Origin: Serinicoccus kebangsaanensis
GTDB taxonomy: Bacteria > Actinomycetota > Actinomycetes > Actinomycetales > Dermatophilaceae
Direction: 5' to 3'
Length of the DNA: 64,000 nucleotides
NCBI RefSeq assembly: GCF_008919445.1
Contig: NZ_VSLG01000003.1
Span: 1 to 64,000, forward strand
The notes beneath the pieces are model-generated. The model did not search any database. It saw only the letters and a program-made list of their open reading frames with translations, and was not told where the DNA came from. Positions 16,596 through 24,079 of the stretch are shown one piece after another; positions within the stretch are counted from its first letter, which is position 1, and each line of letters begins with the position of its first letter. The translations under genes and the position numbers were made by a program.

Positions 16596-17480
16596 TCACC
16601 GGGTCGGTCCTGCGCCGTGCGGGTCGTCCGCCACGAGCTCCTGACGCTGCCGGCCGAGTCCCCCGATCTCCAGCTCCACCACGTCCCCGGGTCGCAGGTA
16701 GGGGAACCGCCCGGAGAGGGCGACGCCCTCCGGCGTGCCGGTGAGCACCAGGTCTCCCGGCTCGAGCCGGAGGTACTGGCTCAGGTGGTGCACGATTTGG
16801 CCCACCGAGAAGATCAGGTCGGCGGTCGAGGAGTCCTGGCGCGGCTCGCCGTTGACCCAGGACCGCAGCCGCAGGGCCGAGGGGTCGACCTCCTGCGCCG
16901 GCACCAGCCACGGGCCGAGGGGGGAGTATCCCGGTGCGCACTTGCCCTTGGACCATTGCCCGCCCGACTCCTCCAATTGCCAGGTGCGCTCCGAGAGGTC
17001 GTTGCACAGCGCATAGCCCGCGATGCACCCGAGCGCCTCCTCCGGCGAGGACAGCTGCCAGGCCGGCCGCCCCACCACCAGGGCCAGCTCGACCTCCCAG
17101 TCCGTCTTCTCGCTGCCGGGGGGCACGCGCACGGTGTCGTGCGGACCCGCCACGGTGTTGGGCGTCTTGAGGAAGAGCACCGGCCGCTCGGGGGGCGCGG
17201 CACCGGACTCGGCGGCGTGGGCGGCGTAGTTCATCCCGATGCAGAGCACCGCGCCGGGCCGGGCGATCGGGGCGCCGATCCGCAGCCCCTCGATGTCCAG
17301 CCGCGGCAGCGACCCCTCACCCGCGGCCCGGGCCGCCCGGGCCAGTCCGTCCCCCTCGAGGAACGGCCCGTCGATCGCGTCCGTCAGGGGCGACAGGTCG
17401 AAGGTCGACACCTCCCCCGCCTCCTCGACCTGGACGACGGGTGTCTCCGCGCCGGGCTCACCCACCTGAAGAAATCGCAC
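16596..17480 (-). CDS. FAH-family hydrolase, probable 2,4-diketo-3-deoxy-L-fuconate hydrolase
   Basis: A 294-residue fumarylacetoacetate-hydrolase-family enzyme. CIGMNYAAHAAESG, the metal-binding EVELALVVG, the GYALCNDLSER block and VLTGTPEGVAL are all in place. In L-fucose oxidation this family cleaves the 2,4-diketo acid to pyruvate and L-lactate. GTG 17480 (VRFLQVGEPG) is preferred because GAGAGG lies at the right distance; the ATG at 17588 would overlap the divergent promoter and operator. It is the first gene of the minus operon FAH-SDR-kinase-isomerase. Confidence 0.82.
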   Translation of the reverse strand: MRFLQVGEPGAETPVVQVEEAGEVSTFDLSPLTDAIDGPFLEGDGLARAARAAGEGSLPRLDIEGLRIGAPIARPGAVLCIGMNYAAHAAESGAAPPERPVLFLKTPNTVAGPHDTVRVPPGSEKTDWEVELALVVGRPAWQLSSPEEALGCIAGYALCNDLSERTWQLEESGGQWSKGKCAPGYSPLGPWLVPAQEVDPSALRLRSWVNGEPRQDSSTADLIFSVGQIVHHLSQYLRLEPGDLVLTGTPEGVALSGRFPYLRPGDVVELEIGGLGRQRQELVADDPHGAGPTR

Positions 17481-17577
17481 CGACTGGCCTCTCTGTCGTG
17501 TCCCGGACGCCGGGGCCTCCGGGTGGCGCGATCCCGCGCCGGATCGGGTGGTCGTCCGATGATCGTGCACCGGCCCA

Positions 17578-17606
17578 TTGACCGTCAAACATCGGATGTC
17601 TAATCT
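17578..17606 (+). promoter_or_regulatory. fucD promoter with GntR-type operator in the spacer
   Basis: A near-consensus promoter is visible: -35 TTGACC (17578-17583), a 17-base spacer and -10 TAATCT (17601-17606), 38 bases before the dehydratase start. The spacer is occupied by the palindrome ACATCGGATGT (17589-17599), so a bound repressor would block RNA polymerase directly. Related palindromes lie at two other sugar-gene promoters in the window. It sits in the divergent gap, so it may also control the FAH operon. Confidence 0.7.
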
Positions 17607-17643
17607 TGAGCGACACTATCACCCAGCTGAGGAGCGCCCCGAC

Positions 17644-18996
17644 ATGAGCACCATCGCGTCCGCCGAGAGCCTGGACATCCGCTTCCCCACCTCGCGGACG
17701 CACGACGGCTCGGATGCCATGAACCCCGATCCCGACTACTCCGCGGCCTACGTGGTCCTGGAGACCGACGCCGCCGACGGGCTCAGCGGCCATGGCTTCG
17801 TCTTCACCATCGGGCGGGGCAACGAGGTGGTCCGGGCTGCGCTCGAGGCGCTGCGGCCGCTCTTGGTCGGCCAGCCGGTCGAGCCCCTCCTCGACGACAT
17901 GGGTGGGACCTGGCGGCGCCTCGTGCACGACTCGCAGCTGCGCTGGCTCGGGCCGGAGAAGGGCGTCATGCACATGGCGATCGGGGCGGTGGTGAACGCC
18001 CTCTGGGACCTCAAGGCCAAGCGGGCGGGCCTGCCGCTGTGGCAGCTGCTGGCGGGGATGGCTCCCGAGGAGCTGGTCGACCTGGTCGACTTCCGCTACC
18101 TCACCGACGCGCTCACCCGTGAGGAGGCGCTCGAACTGCTGCGTCGTGCCGAGCCCGGCCGCGCCGAGCGCCAGGAGCAGCTGCTCCGAGACGGGTACCC
18201 GGCCTACACCACCACCCCGGGGTGGCTCGGCTACGACGACGAGAAGCTGCGGCGGCTGTGCGAGGAGGCGGTGGCCGACGGCTTCACCCAGATCAAGCTC
18301 AAGGTCGGGACCGACCTGGCCGACGACGTGCGGCGACTGCGCATCGCCCGGGACGCGGTCGGGCCGGACGTGGCGATCGCCGTCGACGCCAACCAGCGCT
18401 GGGACGTTCAGGAGGCGGTCGACTGGATCCGCGGGCTCGGCGACGAGCACCTCGCCTGGGTCGAGGAGCCCACCAGCCCGGACGACGTCCTGGGCCATGC
18501 CGCGATCGCGCGGGCCATCGCCCCGATCCCGGTCGCCACCGGCGAGCACGCCGCCAACCGGGTGATCTTCAAGCAGATGCTCCAGGCCGGCTCCCTGGAG
18601 GTGCTGCAGCTGGACGCGACGCGGGTGGCCGGCGTCAACGAGAACATCGCCATCCTGCTGCTCGCCGCCAAGTTCGGCGTCCGGGTCTGCCCGCACGCCG
18701 GCGGAGTCGGACTCTGCGAGGCCGTGCAGCACCTCAGCATGTTCGACCTCGTCTCGGTGTCCGGGTCTGCCGACGGCCGGTTCGTCGAGTACGTCGACCA
18801 CCTGCACGAGCACTTCGTGACCCCCACGGTGCTGGACGGGGGGCGCTACCGCGCTCCCCTCGCGCCCGGCGCCGGCACCGAGATGAGGCAGGACAGCCGG
18901 GAGCGGTATGCCTTCCCCTCCGGCGCCGCGTGGTCGGGGACCGAGCGCACGGACGCCACTCCCGTCCTCGGCCGGCCGGAGCCCGTCGAGGTGTGA
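17644..18996 (+). CDS. fucD: L-fuconate dehydratase (enolase superfamily)
   Basis: A 450-residue mandelate-racemase/enolase-type enzyme that dehydrates L-fuconate to 2-keto-3-deoxy-L-fuconate. The catalytic set can be read directly: Lys218-x-Lys220 in QIKLKVG, metal ligands Asp248 (VDANQRW), Glu274 (WVEEP) and Glu301 (TGEH), and the Asp324-His351 dyad ([16 protein letters not shown]). From memory, these numbers coincide with those described for Xanthomonas fuconate dehydratase, including Lys220 and His351, and TTTPGWLGY is typical of the subgroup. ATG 17644 has GAGGAG at proper spacing; an upstream ATG overlaps the operator. The product feeds the divergent SDR and FAH enzymes. Confidence 0.93.
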   Translation: MSTIASAESLDIRFPTSRTHDGSDAMNPDPDYSAAYVVLETDAADGLSGHGFVFTIGRGNEVVRAALEALRPLLVGQPVEPLLDDMGGTWRRLVHDSQLRWLGPEKGVMHMAIGAVVNALWDLKAKRAGLPLWQLLAGMAPEELVDLVDFRYLTDALTREEALELLRRAEPGRAERQEQLLRDGYPAYTTTPGWLGYDDEKLRRLCEEAVADGFTQIKLKVGTDLADDVRRLRIARDAVGPDVAIAVDANQRWDVQEAVDWIRGLGDEHLAWVEEPTSPDDVLGHAAIARAIAPIPVATGEHAANRVIFKQMLQAGSLEVLQLDATRVAGVNENIAILLLAAKFGVRVCPHAGGVGLCEAVQHLSMFDLVSVSGSADGRFVEYVDHLHEHFVTPTVLDGGRYRAPLAPGAGTEMRQDSRERYAFPSGAAWSGTERTDATPVLGRPEPVEV

Positions 18997-19021
18997 CGCG
19001 ACCGGCTCCGGCCGGTCGCGT
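18996..19021 (+). terminator. Rho-independent-type hairpin after fucD
   Basis: A perfect 11-bp stem, ACGCGACCGGC (18996-19006) pairing with GCCGGTCGCGT (19011-19021), closes a TCCG loop. It begins at the last base of the fucD stop codon. No U-run follows, as is common in high-GC actinobacteria. Confidence 0.7.
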
Positions 19022-19044
19022 CCGGGCCTGCGGGTCACGGCGAC

Positions 19045-19070
19045 GGGGGCCCGGCCGAAGCCAGGCCCCC
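19045..19070 (-). terminator. Hairpin after the substrate-binding protein gene
   Basis: GGGGGCC (19045-19051) pairs with GGCCCCC (19064-19070); after one C/A mismatch, a GGC/GCC inner stem closes a CGAA loop. It lies 33 bases beyond the stop of the convergent sugar-binding protein gene and forms a back-to-back pair with the fucD hairpin. Confidence 0.6.
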
Positions 19071-19102
19071 GCGCGGGACAGCGACGAGACGTCGGGTGTC
19101 TG

Positions 19103-20134
19103 TCACTGGTAGAGCATCGCCTGGATCTCTTCGTCCTCGATGTTGGACTGGTCCACCCAGAAGGACCCGGTGTCGATGATCTCCTCGACGTCCTCGCCCT
19201 CGATGACCTGCACCGCGGACTCCACGGTGAAGCGACCGATGCCCTGCGGGTCCTGCGTGATCAGACCGGCCATCACACCGCTGTTGATCGCGTCGATCTG
19301 CGCCTGACCGGAGTCGAAGCCGATGATCGTGACCTCGCCGGGCTCCATGCCCAGCTCGTTGACCGCGTTGACGATGCCGATGGCCGAGCCCTCGTTGGTG
19401 CCGTAGAGGCCGGCCATGTCCGAGTTCGCGGCGAGCATGGTCTTGGCGATGTCGGCGGACTTCAGGTGGTCCCCGTCGCCGTACTGGATGTCGACCACCT
19501 CGATGTCGGGGTAGTCCGCCTCGATCTTGTCGACGAAGCCGTCCCGCCGCTCGACGCCGGTGCTGTTGATCTGGCTGTGCGCGACGACACCGACCTTGCC
19601 CTCACCGCCGATGAGCTCGGCCATGTGCTCGGCGGCCAGGGCACCGGCCACCATCGAGTCGGTCTTGGAGATGTTGACCGGGACCTCGGAGTCGCAGCCC
19701 GCGTCGAACTCGACCACGGGGATGCCCGCCTGCTCGGCCTCCTCGTAGAGCGGCACGCAGGCCTCCGGGTCGAGGGCGGCGAAGCCGATCGCGTCCGGCC
19801 CGCGCTCGATGGCGCTGCGCAGCATCTGGAGCTGGGCGTCGATCTCGGTCTCGGAGGCGGGGCCGTCGAAGGTGACGCTCACCCCGAGCTCCTCGGCCTT
19901 CTCCTCCGCGCCGGACTGCACGGCCTGCCAGAACTGGTGCTGGAATCCCTTGGAGACGAGGGCGATGTCGTACTCACCGTCCTCGGCGCCGCCCTCCTCG
20001 CCACCGCTGCCGCCCTCGGCCTCGGCCTCGGCGCCGGGGTCCTCGACGAGCTCGCCCGAGCTGCCGCCGCAGGCGGACAGGGTGAAGGCGGCGGTGGCCG
20101 CCACGGCCAGGAAGGTCGCTCTGCTGTGCTTCAT
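19103..20134 (-). CDS. CUT2 sugar ABC transporter, substrate-binding lipoprotein
   Basis: A 343-residue periplasmic-binding-protein-like lipoprotein: signal with lipobox SACGGSS, then an acidic Gly-rich tether and a type I binding fold (YDIALVSKGFQHQFWQAVQ, GIPVVEFDAGCD, LYGTNEGSAIGIVNA, IIGFDSG). This resembles the ribose/galactose-binding group of the CUT2 family. Placement between the fucose enzymes and permease/ATPase genes suggests L-fucose or a similar 6-deoxy or pentose sugar. It is the last gene of the ATPase-permease-binding protein operon; a 99-base gap before it may allow separate or enhanced expression, as binding proteins are often made in excess. Confidence 0.88.
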   Translation of the reverse strand: MKHSRATFLAVAATAAFTLSACGGSSGELVEDPGAEAEAEGGSGGEEGGAEDGEYDIALVSKGFQHQFWQAVQSGAEEKAEELGVSVTFDGPASETEIDAQLQMLRSAIERGPDAIGFAALDPEACVPLYEEAEQAGIPVVEFDAGCDSEVPVNISKTDSMVAGALAAEHMAELIGGEGKVGVVAHSQINSTGVERRDGFVDKIEADYPDIEVVDIQYGDGDHLKSADIAKTMLAANSDMAGLYGTNEGSAIGIVNAVNELGMEPGEVTIIGFDSGQAQIDAINSGVMAGLITQDPQGIGRFTVESAVQVIEGEDVEEIIDTGSFWVDQSNIEDEEIQAMLYQ

Positions 20135-20233
20135 GTGGTCTGCTCCTTTGCAGGATGGGTGTCCGATCAGGACGTCAGGGGGTGGTGGAACGGGTCGGCA
20201 CGGGTGTCCGTGCGGATCGACGGACGGGAGGGG

Positions 20234-21283
20234 CTAGGCGCGGCCACCCCCTTCGGCCCGGCGCTTGCGGAGGTTGTCGGCGAAGACGGCGACGAGCACG
20301 ACGATGCCGACCACGACCGTCTGCCACTCGGACTGGACGGCCATGATGCGCAGGCCGTTGATGAGCACGCTCATGATGAGCGCCCCGATCAGGGTGCCCA
20401 GGATGCTGCCCCGGCCGCCGAGCAGGGAGGTGCCGCCGATGATGACCGCGGCGATGGCCTGCAGCTCGTAGCCCATGCCCAGCTGGGGCTGGGCCGAGCT
20501 CAGCCGCGACGCCAGGACGACGCCCGCGAGCCCGGTGCACGCGCCGGCGAGGGCATAGATCCCGAGCAGCCACCGGCGGGTGTTGATGCCGGACAGCCGG
20601 GTGGCCTCCTCGTTGCTGCCGATGGCGTAGGTCATCCGGCCCAGCACGGTCTTGGTGAGGACCACCCCGAGCACCAGGGCCAGGGCGAAGAGGATGAGGA
20701 CGGCGTTGGGGATGCGGGGCACCAGCTGACCCAGCGCGATCTGCTGGAAGCCCGGCACCCCGCTGAGGTAGATCGGTCGCACGCCCGAGAGGACGAGCGC
20801 CAGGCCCTGGGCGACCATCATCATCGCCAGGGTGGCGATGAAGGGCGGCAGCCCCAGGACGGCGACGTTGAAGCCGTTGATGAAGCCCACGAGCGCACCG
20901 AAGGCGATGCCACCCAGGACCCCGACGATCAGCGGCAGCCCCATGTCCGTGAGCAGCAGACCGGTGACGACCGAGCACAACGTCATACCGGTGCCGATCG
21001 ACAGGTCGATCCCGCCGGTGATGATGACGAAGGTCGTGCCGACGGCGAGGATGCCGATGACCGCGGTCGCCAGCAGGATCGAGGTCAGGTTGCTCACGGT
21101 GAAGAAGTTCGGGCTGGCCACGGCGAAGAAGAGCATCAGCGCCATGAGCGTGCCGAAGGCGAGGAGCTGCTGCAGCCCCTGCCCGAGGCGGCCGCGCCAG
21201 CCGCCGGTCGACTGCTCCGGAGGGGCCTCGGCACCCTCGTCCGAGGTCTGCCTCTCCTTCGCCGGTGCCTGAGATTCAGTCAT
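20234..21283 (-). CDS. CUT2 sugar ABC transporter permease (RbsC-like)
   Basis: A 349-residue integral membrane protein of the RbsC/BPD_transp_2 type, with a charged cytoplasmic N-tail of about 40 residues and then roughly eight to ten hydrophobic segments. The family landmark GGIDLSIGTGMTL is present, as is the EAA-like coupling region LSGINTRRWLLG. It forms the channel of the importer. Its ATG overlaps the stop of the ATPase gene (ATGA), so the two are translationally coupled. Confidence 0.9.
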   Translation of the reverse strand: MTESQAPAKERQTSDEGAEAPPEQSTGGWRGRLGQGLQQLLAFGTLMALMLFFAVASPNFFTVSNLTSILLATAVIGILAVGTTFVIITGGIDLSIGTGMTLCSVVTGLLLTDMGLPLIVGVLGGIAFGALVGFINGFNVAVLGLPPFIATLAMMMVAQGLALVLSGVRPIYLSGVPGFQQIALGQLVPRIPNAVLILFALALVLGVVLTKTVLGRMTYAIGSNEEATRLSGINTRRWLLGIYALAGACTGLAGVVLASRLSSAQPQLGMGYELQAIAAVIIGGTSLLGGRGSILGTLIGALIMSVLINGLRIMAVQSEWQTVVVGIVVLVAVFADNLRKRRAEGGGRA

Positions 21284-22797
21284 GCCACATCTCCCTCGTC
21301 GATGTTCTTGGTGGCGAGCGCCATCACCTTCTCCTGGTCCGCCTCGTCGTTGGCGAGCTCACCGGTGACCCGGCCCTCGGACATGACCACGATCCGGTGG
21401 GCGAGCCGCAGCACCTCGGGCAGCTCGGAGCTGATCACCATCACCGCCTTGCCCCGGCCCGCCAGGTCGTGGAGCAGCCGGTAGATCTCCTCCTTGGCGC
21501 CGACGTCGATGCCGCGCGTCGGCTCGTCGAAGATCAGCACGTCGCAGTCCCGCGCCAACCACTTGGCGATGACGATCTTCTGCTGGTTGCCCCCCGAGAG
21601 GTTCTTGACCATCGCCCGCGTCGACGGCGTCTTGATCCGCAGCGCATCGACGAAGGAGGAGGCGAGCTGACGGGCCTTGCCTCCGCGGAGGACACCGAGG
21701 GGACCCCGGACCTGGGCCAGCGAGGACATGGTCACGTTGAAGGCGACGTCCTGCTCCAGCATCAGCCCGTGCCGCTTGCGGTCCTCGGGCAGGTAGCCGA
21801 TCCCCCGGCGGACCGCCTGGTCCGGCCGCGAGATCCGGACTTCCTCCCCGCGGACGTAGATCGTGCCGGCGCTGATCGGGTCGGCGCCGATGATCGCCCT
21901 CGCGGTCTCGGTGCGACCGGCGCCCATGAGCCCGGCGAAGCCGAGGATCTCCCCCCGGTGGAGGTCGAAGGAGACGTCCGACAGCAGTCCCCTGGTCGAC
22001 AGTCCTCGGACCGAGAGCACGACCTCCGCGTCGCCGCCCTGCCGTTCCGGCCGGTCCTCGTGGTGCGCGGAGAGCTCGCGGCCGACCATCATCGCGATGA
22101 TCTCCTCGTCGGTGACCTCGCCGATGTCGCGCGTGTCGACATACCGGCCGTCCCGGAGCACCGTCACCCGGTCCGCGATCTCGCGCAGCTCCTCCATCCG
22201 GTGGGAGATGTAGACGATGCCCACCCCGCGCTCACGCAGCGAGGCGATGAGGCGGAAGAGCACCTCCGTCTCGGAGATGCTGATGGCCGAGGTGGGCTCG
22301 TCCATCACCAAGATCTTGGTCGACTCGAAGGACAGCGCCTTGGCGATCTCCACCATCTGCTGCTGCGCCACGGTCAGGTCACCGACCACCGCGGTGGGCC
22401 GCAGCCGGATGCCGATCTCGTCCAGCAGCGCCTGCGTCTGCCGACGCAGCGCGCGCTCCTGGAGCATGGGTCCGACCCGTGGCTCACGACCGATGTAGAT
22501 GTTCTGCGCCACGGTGAGGTGCGGCAGCAGGTTCATCTCCTGGTGGATGATGCTGATCCCGAGCTCCTGGGCGGCGCGGGGCCCGGCGATCTCCACCTGC
22601 TCCCCGTCGATGCTGATCGTCCCGGTGTCCCTGGCGTAGATGCCGGAGAGGATCTTCATCAGGGTGGACTTGCCCGCACCGTTCTCCCCCACCAGGGCGA
22701 GCACCTCGCCCCGGTCGAGGACGAGGTCGACGTCCTGCAACGCCTGCACCCCCGGGAATCCCTTGGAGACGTCCCGGATCTCAAGGAGTGCACTCAT
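21280..22797 (-). CDS. CUT2 sugar ABC transporter ATPase (RbsA-like, duplicated)
   Basis: A 505-residue protein with two ABC domains, as in RbsA/MglA. Domain one has Walker A GENGAGKST, signature LTVAQQQMVEIAKAL and Walker B ILVMDEPT. Domain two has the expected degenerate Walker A (GLMGAGRTE), an intact LSGGNQQK signature and VLIFDEPTRGID. It energises uptake of the sugar. It is the first gene of the operon, preceded by a palindromic ACATCCTATGT operator about 65 bases upstream. Confidence 0.92.
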   Translation of the reverse strand: MSALLEIRDVSKGFPGVQALQDVDLVLDRGEVLALVGENGAGKSTLMKILSGIYARDTGTISIDGEQVEIAGPRAAQELGISIIHQEMNLLPHLTVAQNIYIGREPRVGPMLQERALRRQTQALLDEIGIRLRPTAVVGDLTVAQQQMVEIAKALSFESTKILVMDEPTSAISISETEVLFRLIASLRERGVGIVYISHRMEELREIADRVTVLRDGRYVDTRDIGEVTDEEIIAMMVGRELSAHHEDRPERQGGDAEVVLSVRGLSTRGLLSDVSFDLHRGEILGFAGLMGAGRTETARAIIGADPISAGTIYVRGEEVRISRPDQAVRRGIGYLPEDRKRHGLMLEQDVAFNVTMSSLAQVRGPLGVLRGGKARQLASSFVDALRIKTPSTRAMVKNLSGGNQQKIVIAKWLARDCDVLIFDEPTRGIDVGAKEEIYRLLHDLAGRGKAVMVISSELPEVLRLAHRIVVMSEGRVTGELANDEADQEKVMALATKNIDEGDVA

Positions 22798-22860
22798 TCG
22801 TCACCTTCTCCATCGAAGTCAGATCCTCGTCGGTCGGTGGGAGGGACCTCTCACCGACTA

Positions 22861-22873
22861 GACATCCTATGTC
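22861..22873. promoter_or_regulatory. GntR-type operator upstream of the sugar ABC operon
   Basis: GACATCCTATGTC is palindromic apart from its centre and differs from the fucD site ACATCGGATGT only there. It lies 64 bases upstream of the ATPase start. A second imperfect dyad, GATAC-N6-GTATC, follows at 22880-22895. I could not place convincing -35 and -10 boxes. Confidence 0.6.
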
Positions 22874-22898
22874 TGGCCGATACTACGACGTATCTCGG

Positions 22899-23324
22899 TC
22901 AGACGACACCCTTGCGCAGCAGATAGCACGAGTAGGGGATGGTCTCCCCGGTCTGGACGAAGGCCATCGCCCCCTCCGCGAGGTCGTAGAAGTCGAACCG
23001 GGCCACCGGCTCGACCCGGATCTCGCCCTCCCCGGCGCCTGCAGCCGCGGCGACCAGCGCGGTGGTCGCGTCCGTGATGCGCTCCGGGTCGTCGTCGATC
23101 TCCATCCGCTGGACCGGGGCCTCGACGAAGCCGTCGAGGGGCAGGACGCTCAGCAGCGCCCGCGCGGCCGCGGCGGTGTCCGCGCCACGCAGGTCGATCA
23201 CCGGCACGGAGTAGCGGTAGGCGGGGAAGTTGCGGTCGACCAGACCGATGACGTCCCCGTGTCCCATCTCGTCGAGCAGCCGCAGCAGCGATCCGGTGAG
23301 CAGGGGGTCGGTGTTCTTCAGCAC
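22899..23324 (-). CDS. fucU: RbsD/FucU-family mutarotase, probable L-fucose mutarotase
   Basis: A 141-residue protein matching FucU/RbsD: MLKNTDPLLTGSLL start, the active-site MGHGD motif (His near residue 22) and FDFYDLAEGAMAFVQTGE with a C-terminal YLLRKGV. It interconverts anomers of fucose or a related sugar so that the form made by the importer can enter the enzymes. The start is GTG 23324 with GGAGGAA six bases upstream, overlapping the end of the cupin gene by 7 bases. It is co-transcribed with that gene rather than with the ABC operon, so it may serve the second sugar pathway. Confidence 0.88.
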   Translation of the reverse strand: MLKNTDPLLTGSLLRLLDEMGHGDVIGLVDRNFPAYRYSVPVIDLRGADTAAAARALLSVLPLDGFVEAPVQRMEIDDDPERITDATTALVAAAAGAGEGEIRVEPVARFDFYDLAEGAMAFVQTGETIPYSCYLLRKGVV

Positions 23325-23929
23325 GGGCTTCCTCCGTCGTATCCGCGGTGGTCGGGGTTGGGGCGTGTGGTCCAGCCACCCGCACCGTCGTCGACCACCA
23401 GGGACGCCATGCCCTCCGCGGCCTCGATGAGGGCGTAGTTCTGCCCGGAGTCAGCGGGATAGCAGAACATCGTCACGAAGGGCTCGGTGCCGGTGTTGAC
23501 GCTGCGGTGCACCCAGTGGCCGGGCACGTGGACCGCCTCGCCGGGCGACAGCGGCAGCGCCTTCGTCCTCCCGTCGACGGTGTCCACCAGCATGACCCCG
23601 GTGCCGCTGAGGCAGTAGTACAGCTCGGCACGGTTCGGGCGGGCGTGCAGGTGCCCGCGGGTCACCGCGAACTCGTCGCCGTAGCGGCCGGGCAGCAGGG
23701 TGCTGGTGCCGACGATCAGCGCGCCGTCGTCCTCCACGTCACGCTGCTCCTGGACCGTGTAGACCACCGCGTCAGCACCCCGGGCGGCGAGCTGCTCGGC
23801 GTAGGCCGTGCGGTCGCGGTAGACCCCGTCCATGTCCCCGAGACGCTTGGTGTAGCGCCCGGTGGCCCCGGTCAGGCGACCGTCGGTGGCCACGGCCAGA
23901 CGGGCCGGGTCAGGGGGCGGGCTCGGCAC
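23318..23929 (-). CDS. Cupin-type glucose-6-phosphate-isomerase-family protein
   Basis: A 203-residue protein of the archaeal-type phosphoglucose isomerase (cupin) family. The metal-site motif TRGHLHARPNRAELYYCLSG supplies two His and a Glu, and GHWVHRSVN supplies the last His. The family isomerises phosphorylated aldose/ketose pairs. Its pairing with a mutarotase and its divergence from an FGGY kinase operon suggest that it acts on a sugar phosphate other than glucose 6-phosphate. The start is ATG 23929; the tandem operator lies 65-98 bases upstream. Confidence 0.8.
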   Translation of the reverse strand: MPSPPPDPARLAVATDGRLTGATGRYTKRLGDMDGVYRDRTAYAEQLAARGADAVVYTVQEQRDVEDDGALIVGTSTLLPGRYGDEFAVTRGHLHARPNRAELYYCLSGTGVMLVDTVDGRTKALPLSPGEAVHVPGHWVHRSVNTGTEPFVTMFCYPADSGQNYALIEAAEGMASLVVDDGAGGWTTRPNPDHRGYDGGSPC

Positions 23930-23993
23930 GGTGGATCTCCTCGGTCGCGGTGGTCGGCGATGACGACAGAGCCGACGATAAGCCGTGACGACC

Positions 23994-24037
23994 TGTCATG
24001 ACAAGAGGTTGACAACTTGTCATGACATCGGCAGTCT
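23994..24037 (+). promoter_or_regulatory. Promoter of the kinase operon with tandem TGTCATGACA operators
   Basis: Two identical perfect palindromes TGTCATGACA occupy 23994-24003 and 24018-24027, 24 bases centre to centre, in the divergent gap between the cupin and kinase genes. A -35 TTGACA lies at 24009-24014 between them, and a weak -10 CAGTCT at 24032-24037 (17-base spacer), so the second operator sits inside the promoter. TGT-N4-ACA-type palindromes suit GntR/HutC regulators; the UTRA-type regulator at 29048, at the end of this operon, is the likely ligand-responsive repressor. Confidence 0.75.
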
Positions 24038-24079
24038 CTGGGAGACGGATCAGGCCCCCGGCTCGCAGGAGAGACAACG

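Noticed and set aside
18996-19070. Riboswitch or small RNA
   Set aside because: Two simple GC hairpins between convergent genes are better explained as back-to-back terminators.
18908-21484. 858-codon plus-strand open frame opposite the sugar ABC genes
   Set aside because: Composition is Asp/His/Gly/Arg-rich filler; the minus strand encodes a clear lipoprotein and permease across the same bases.
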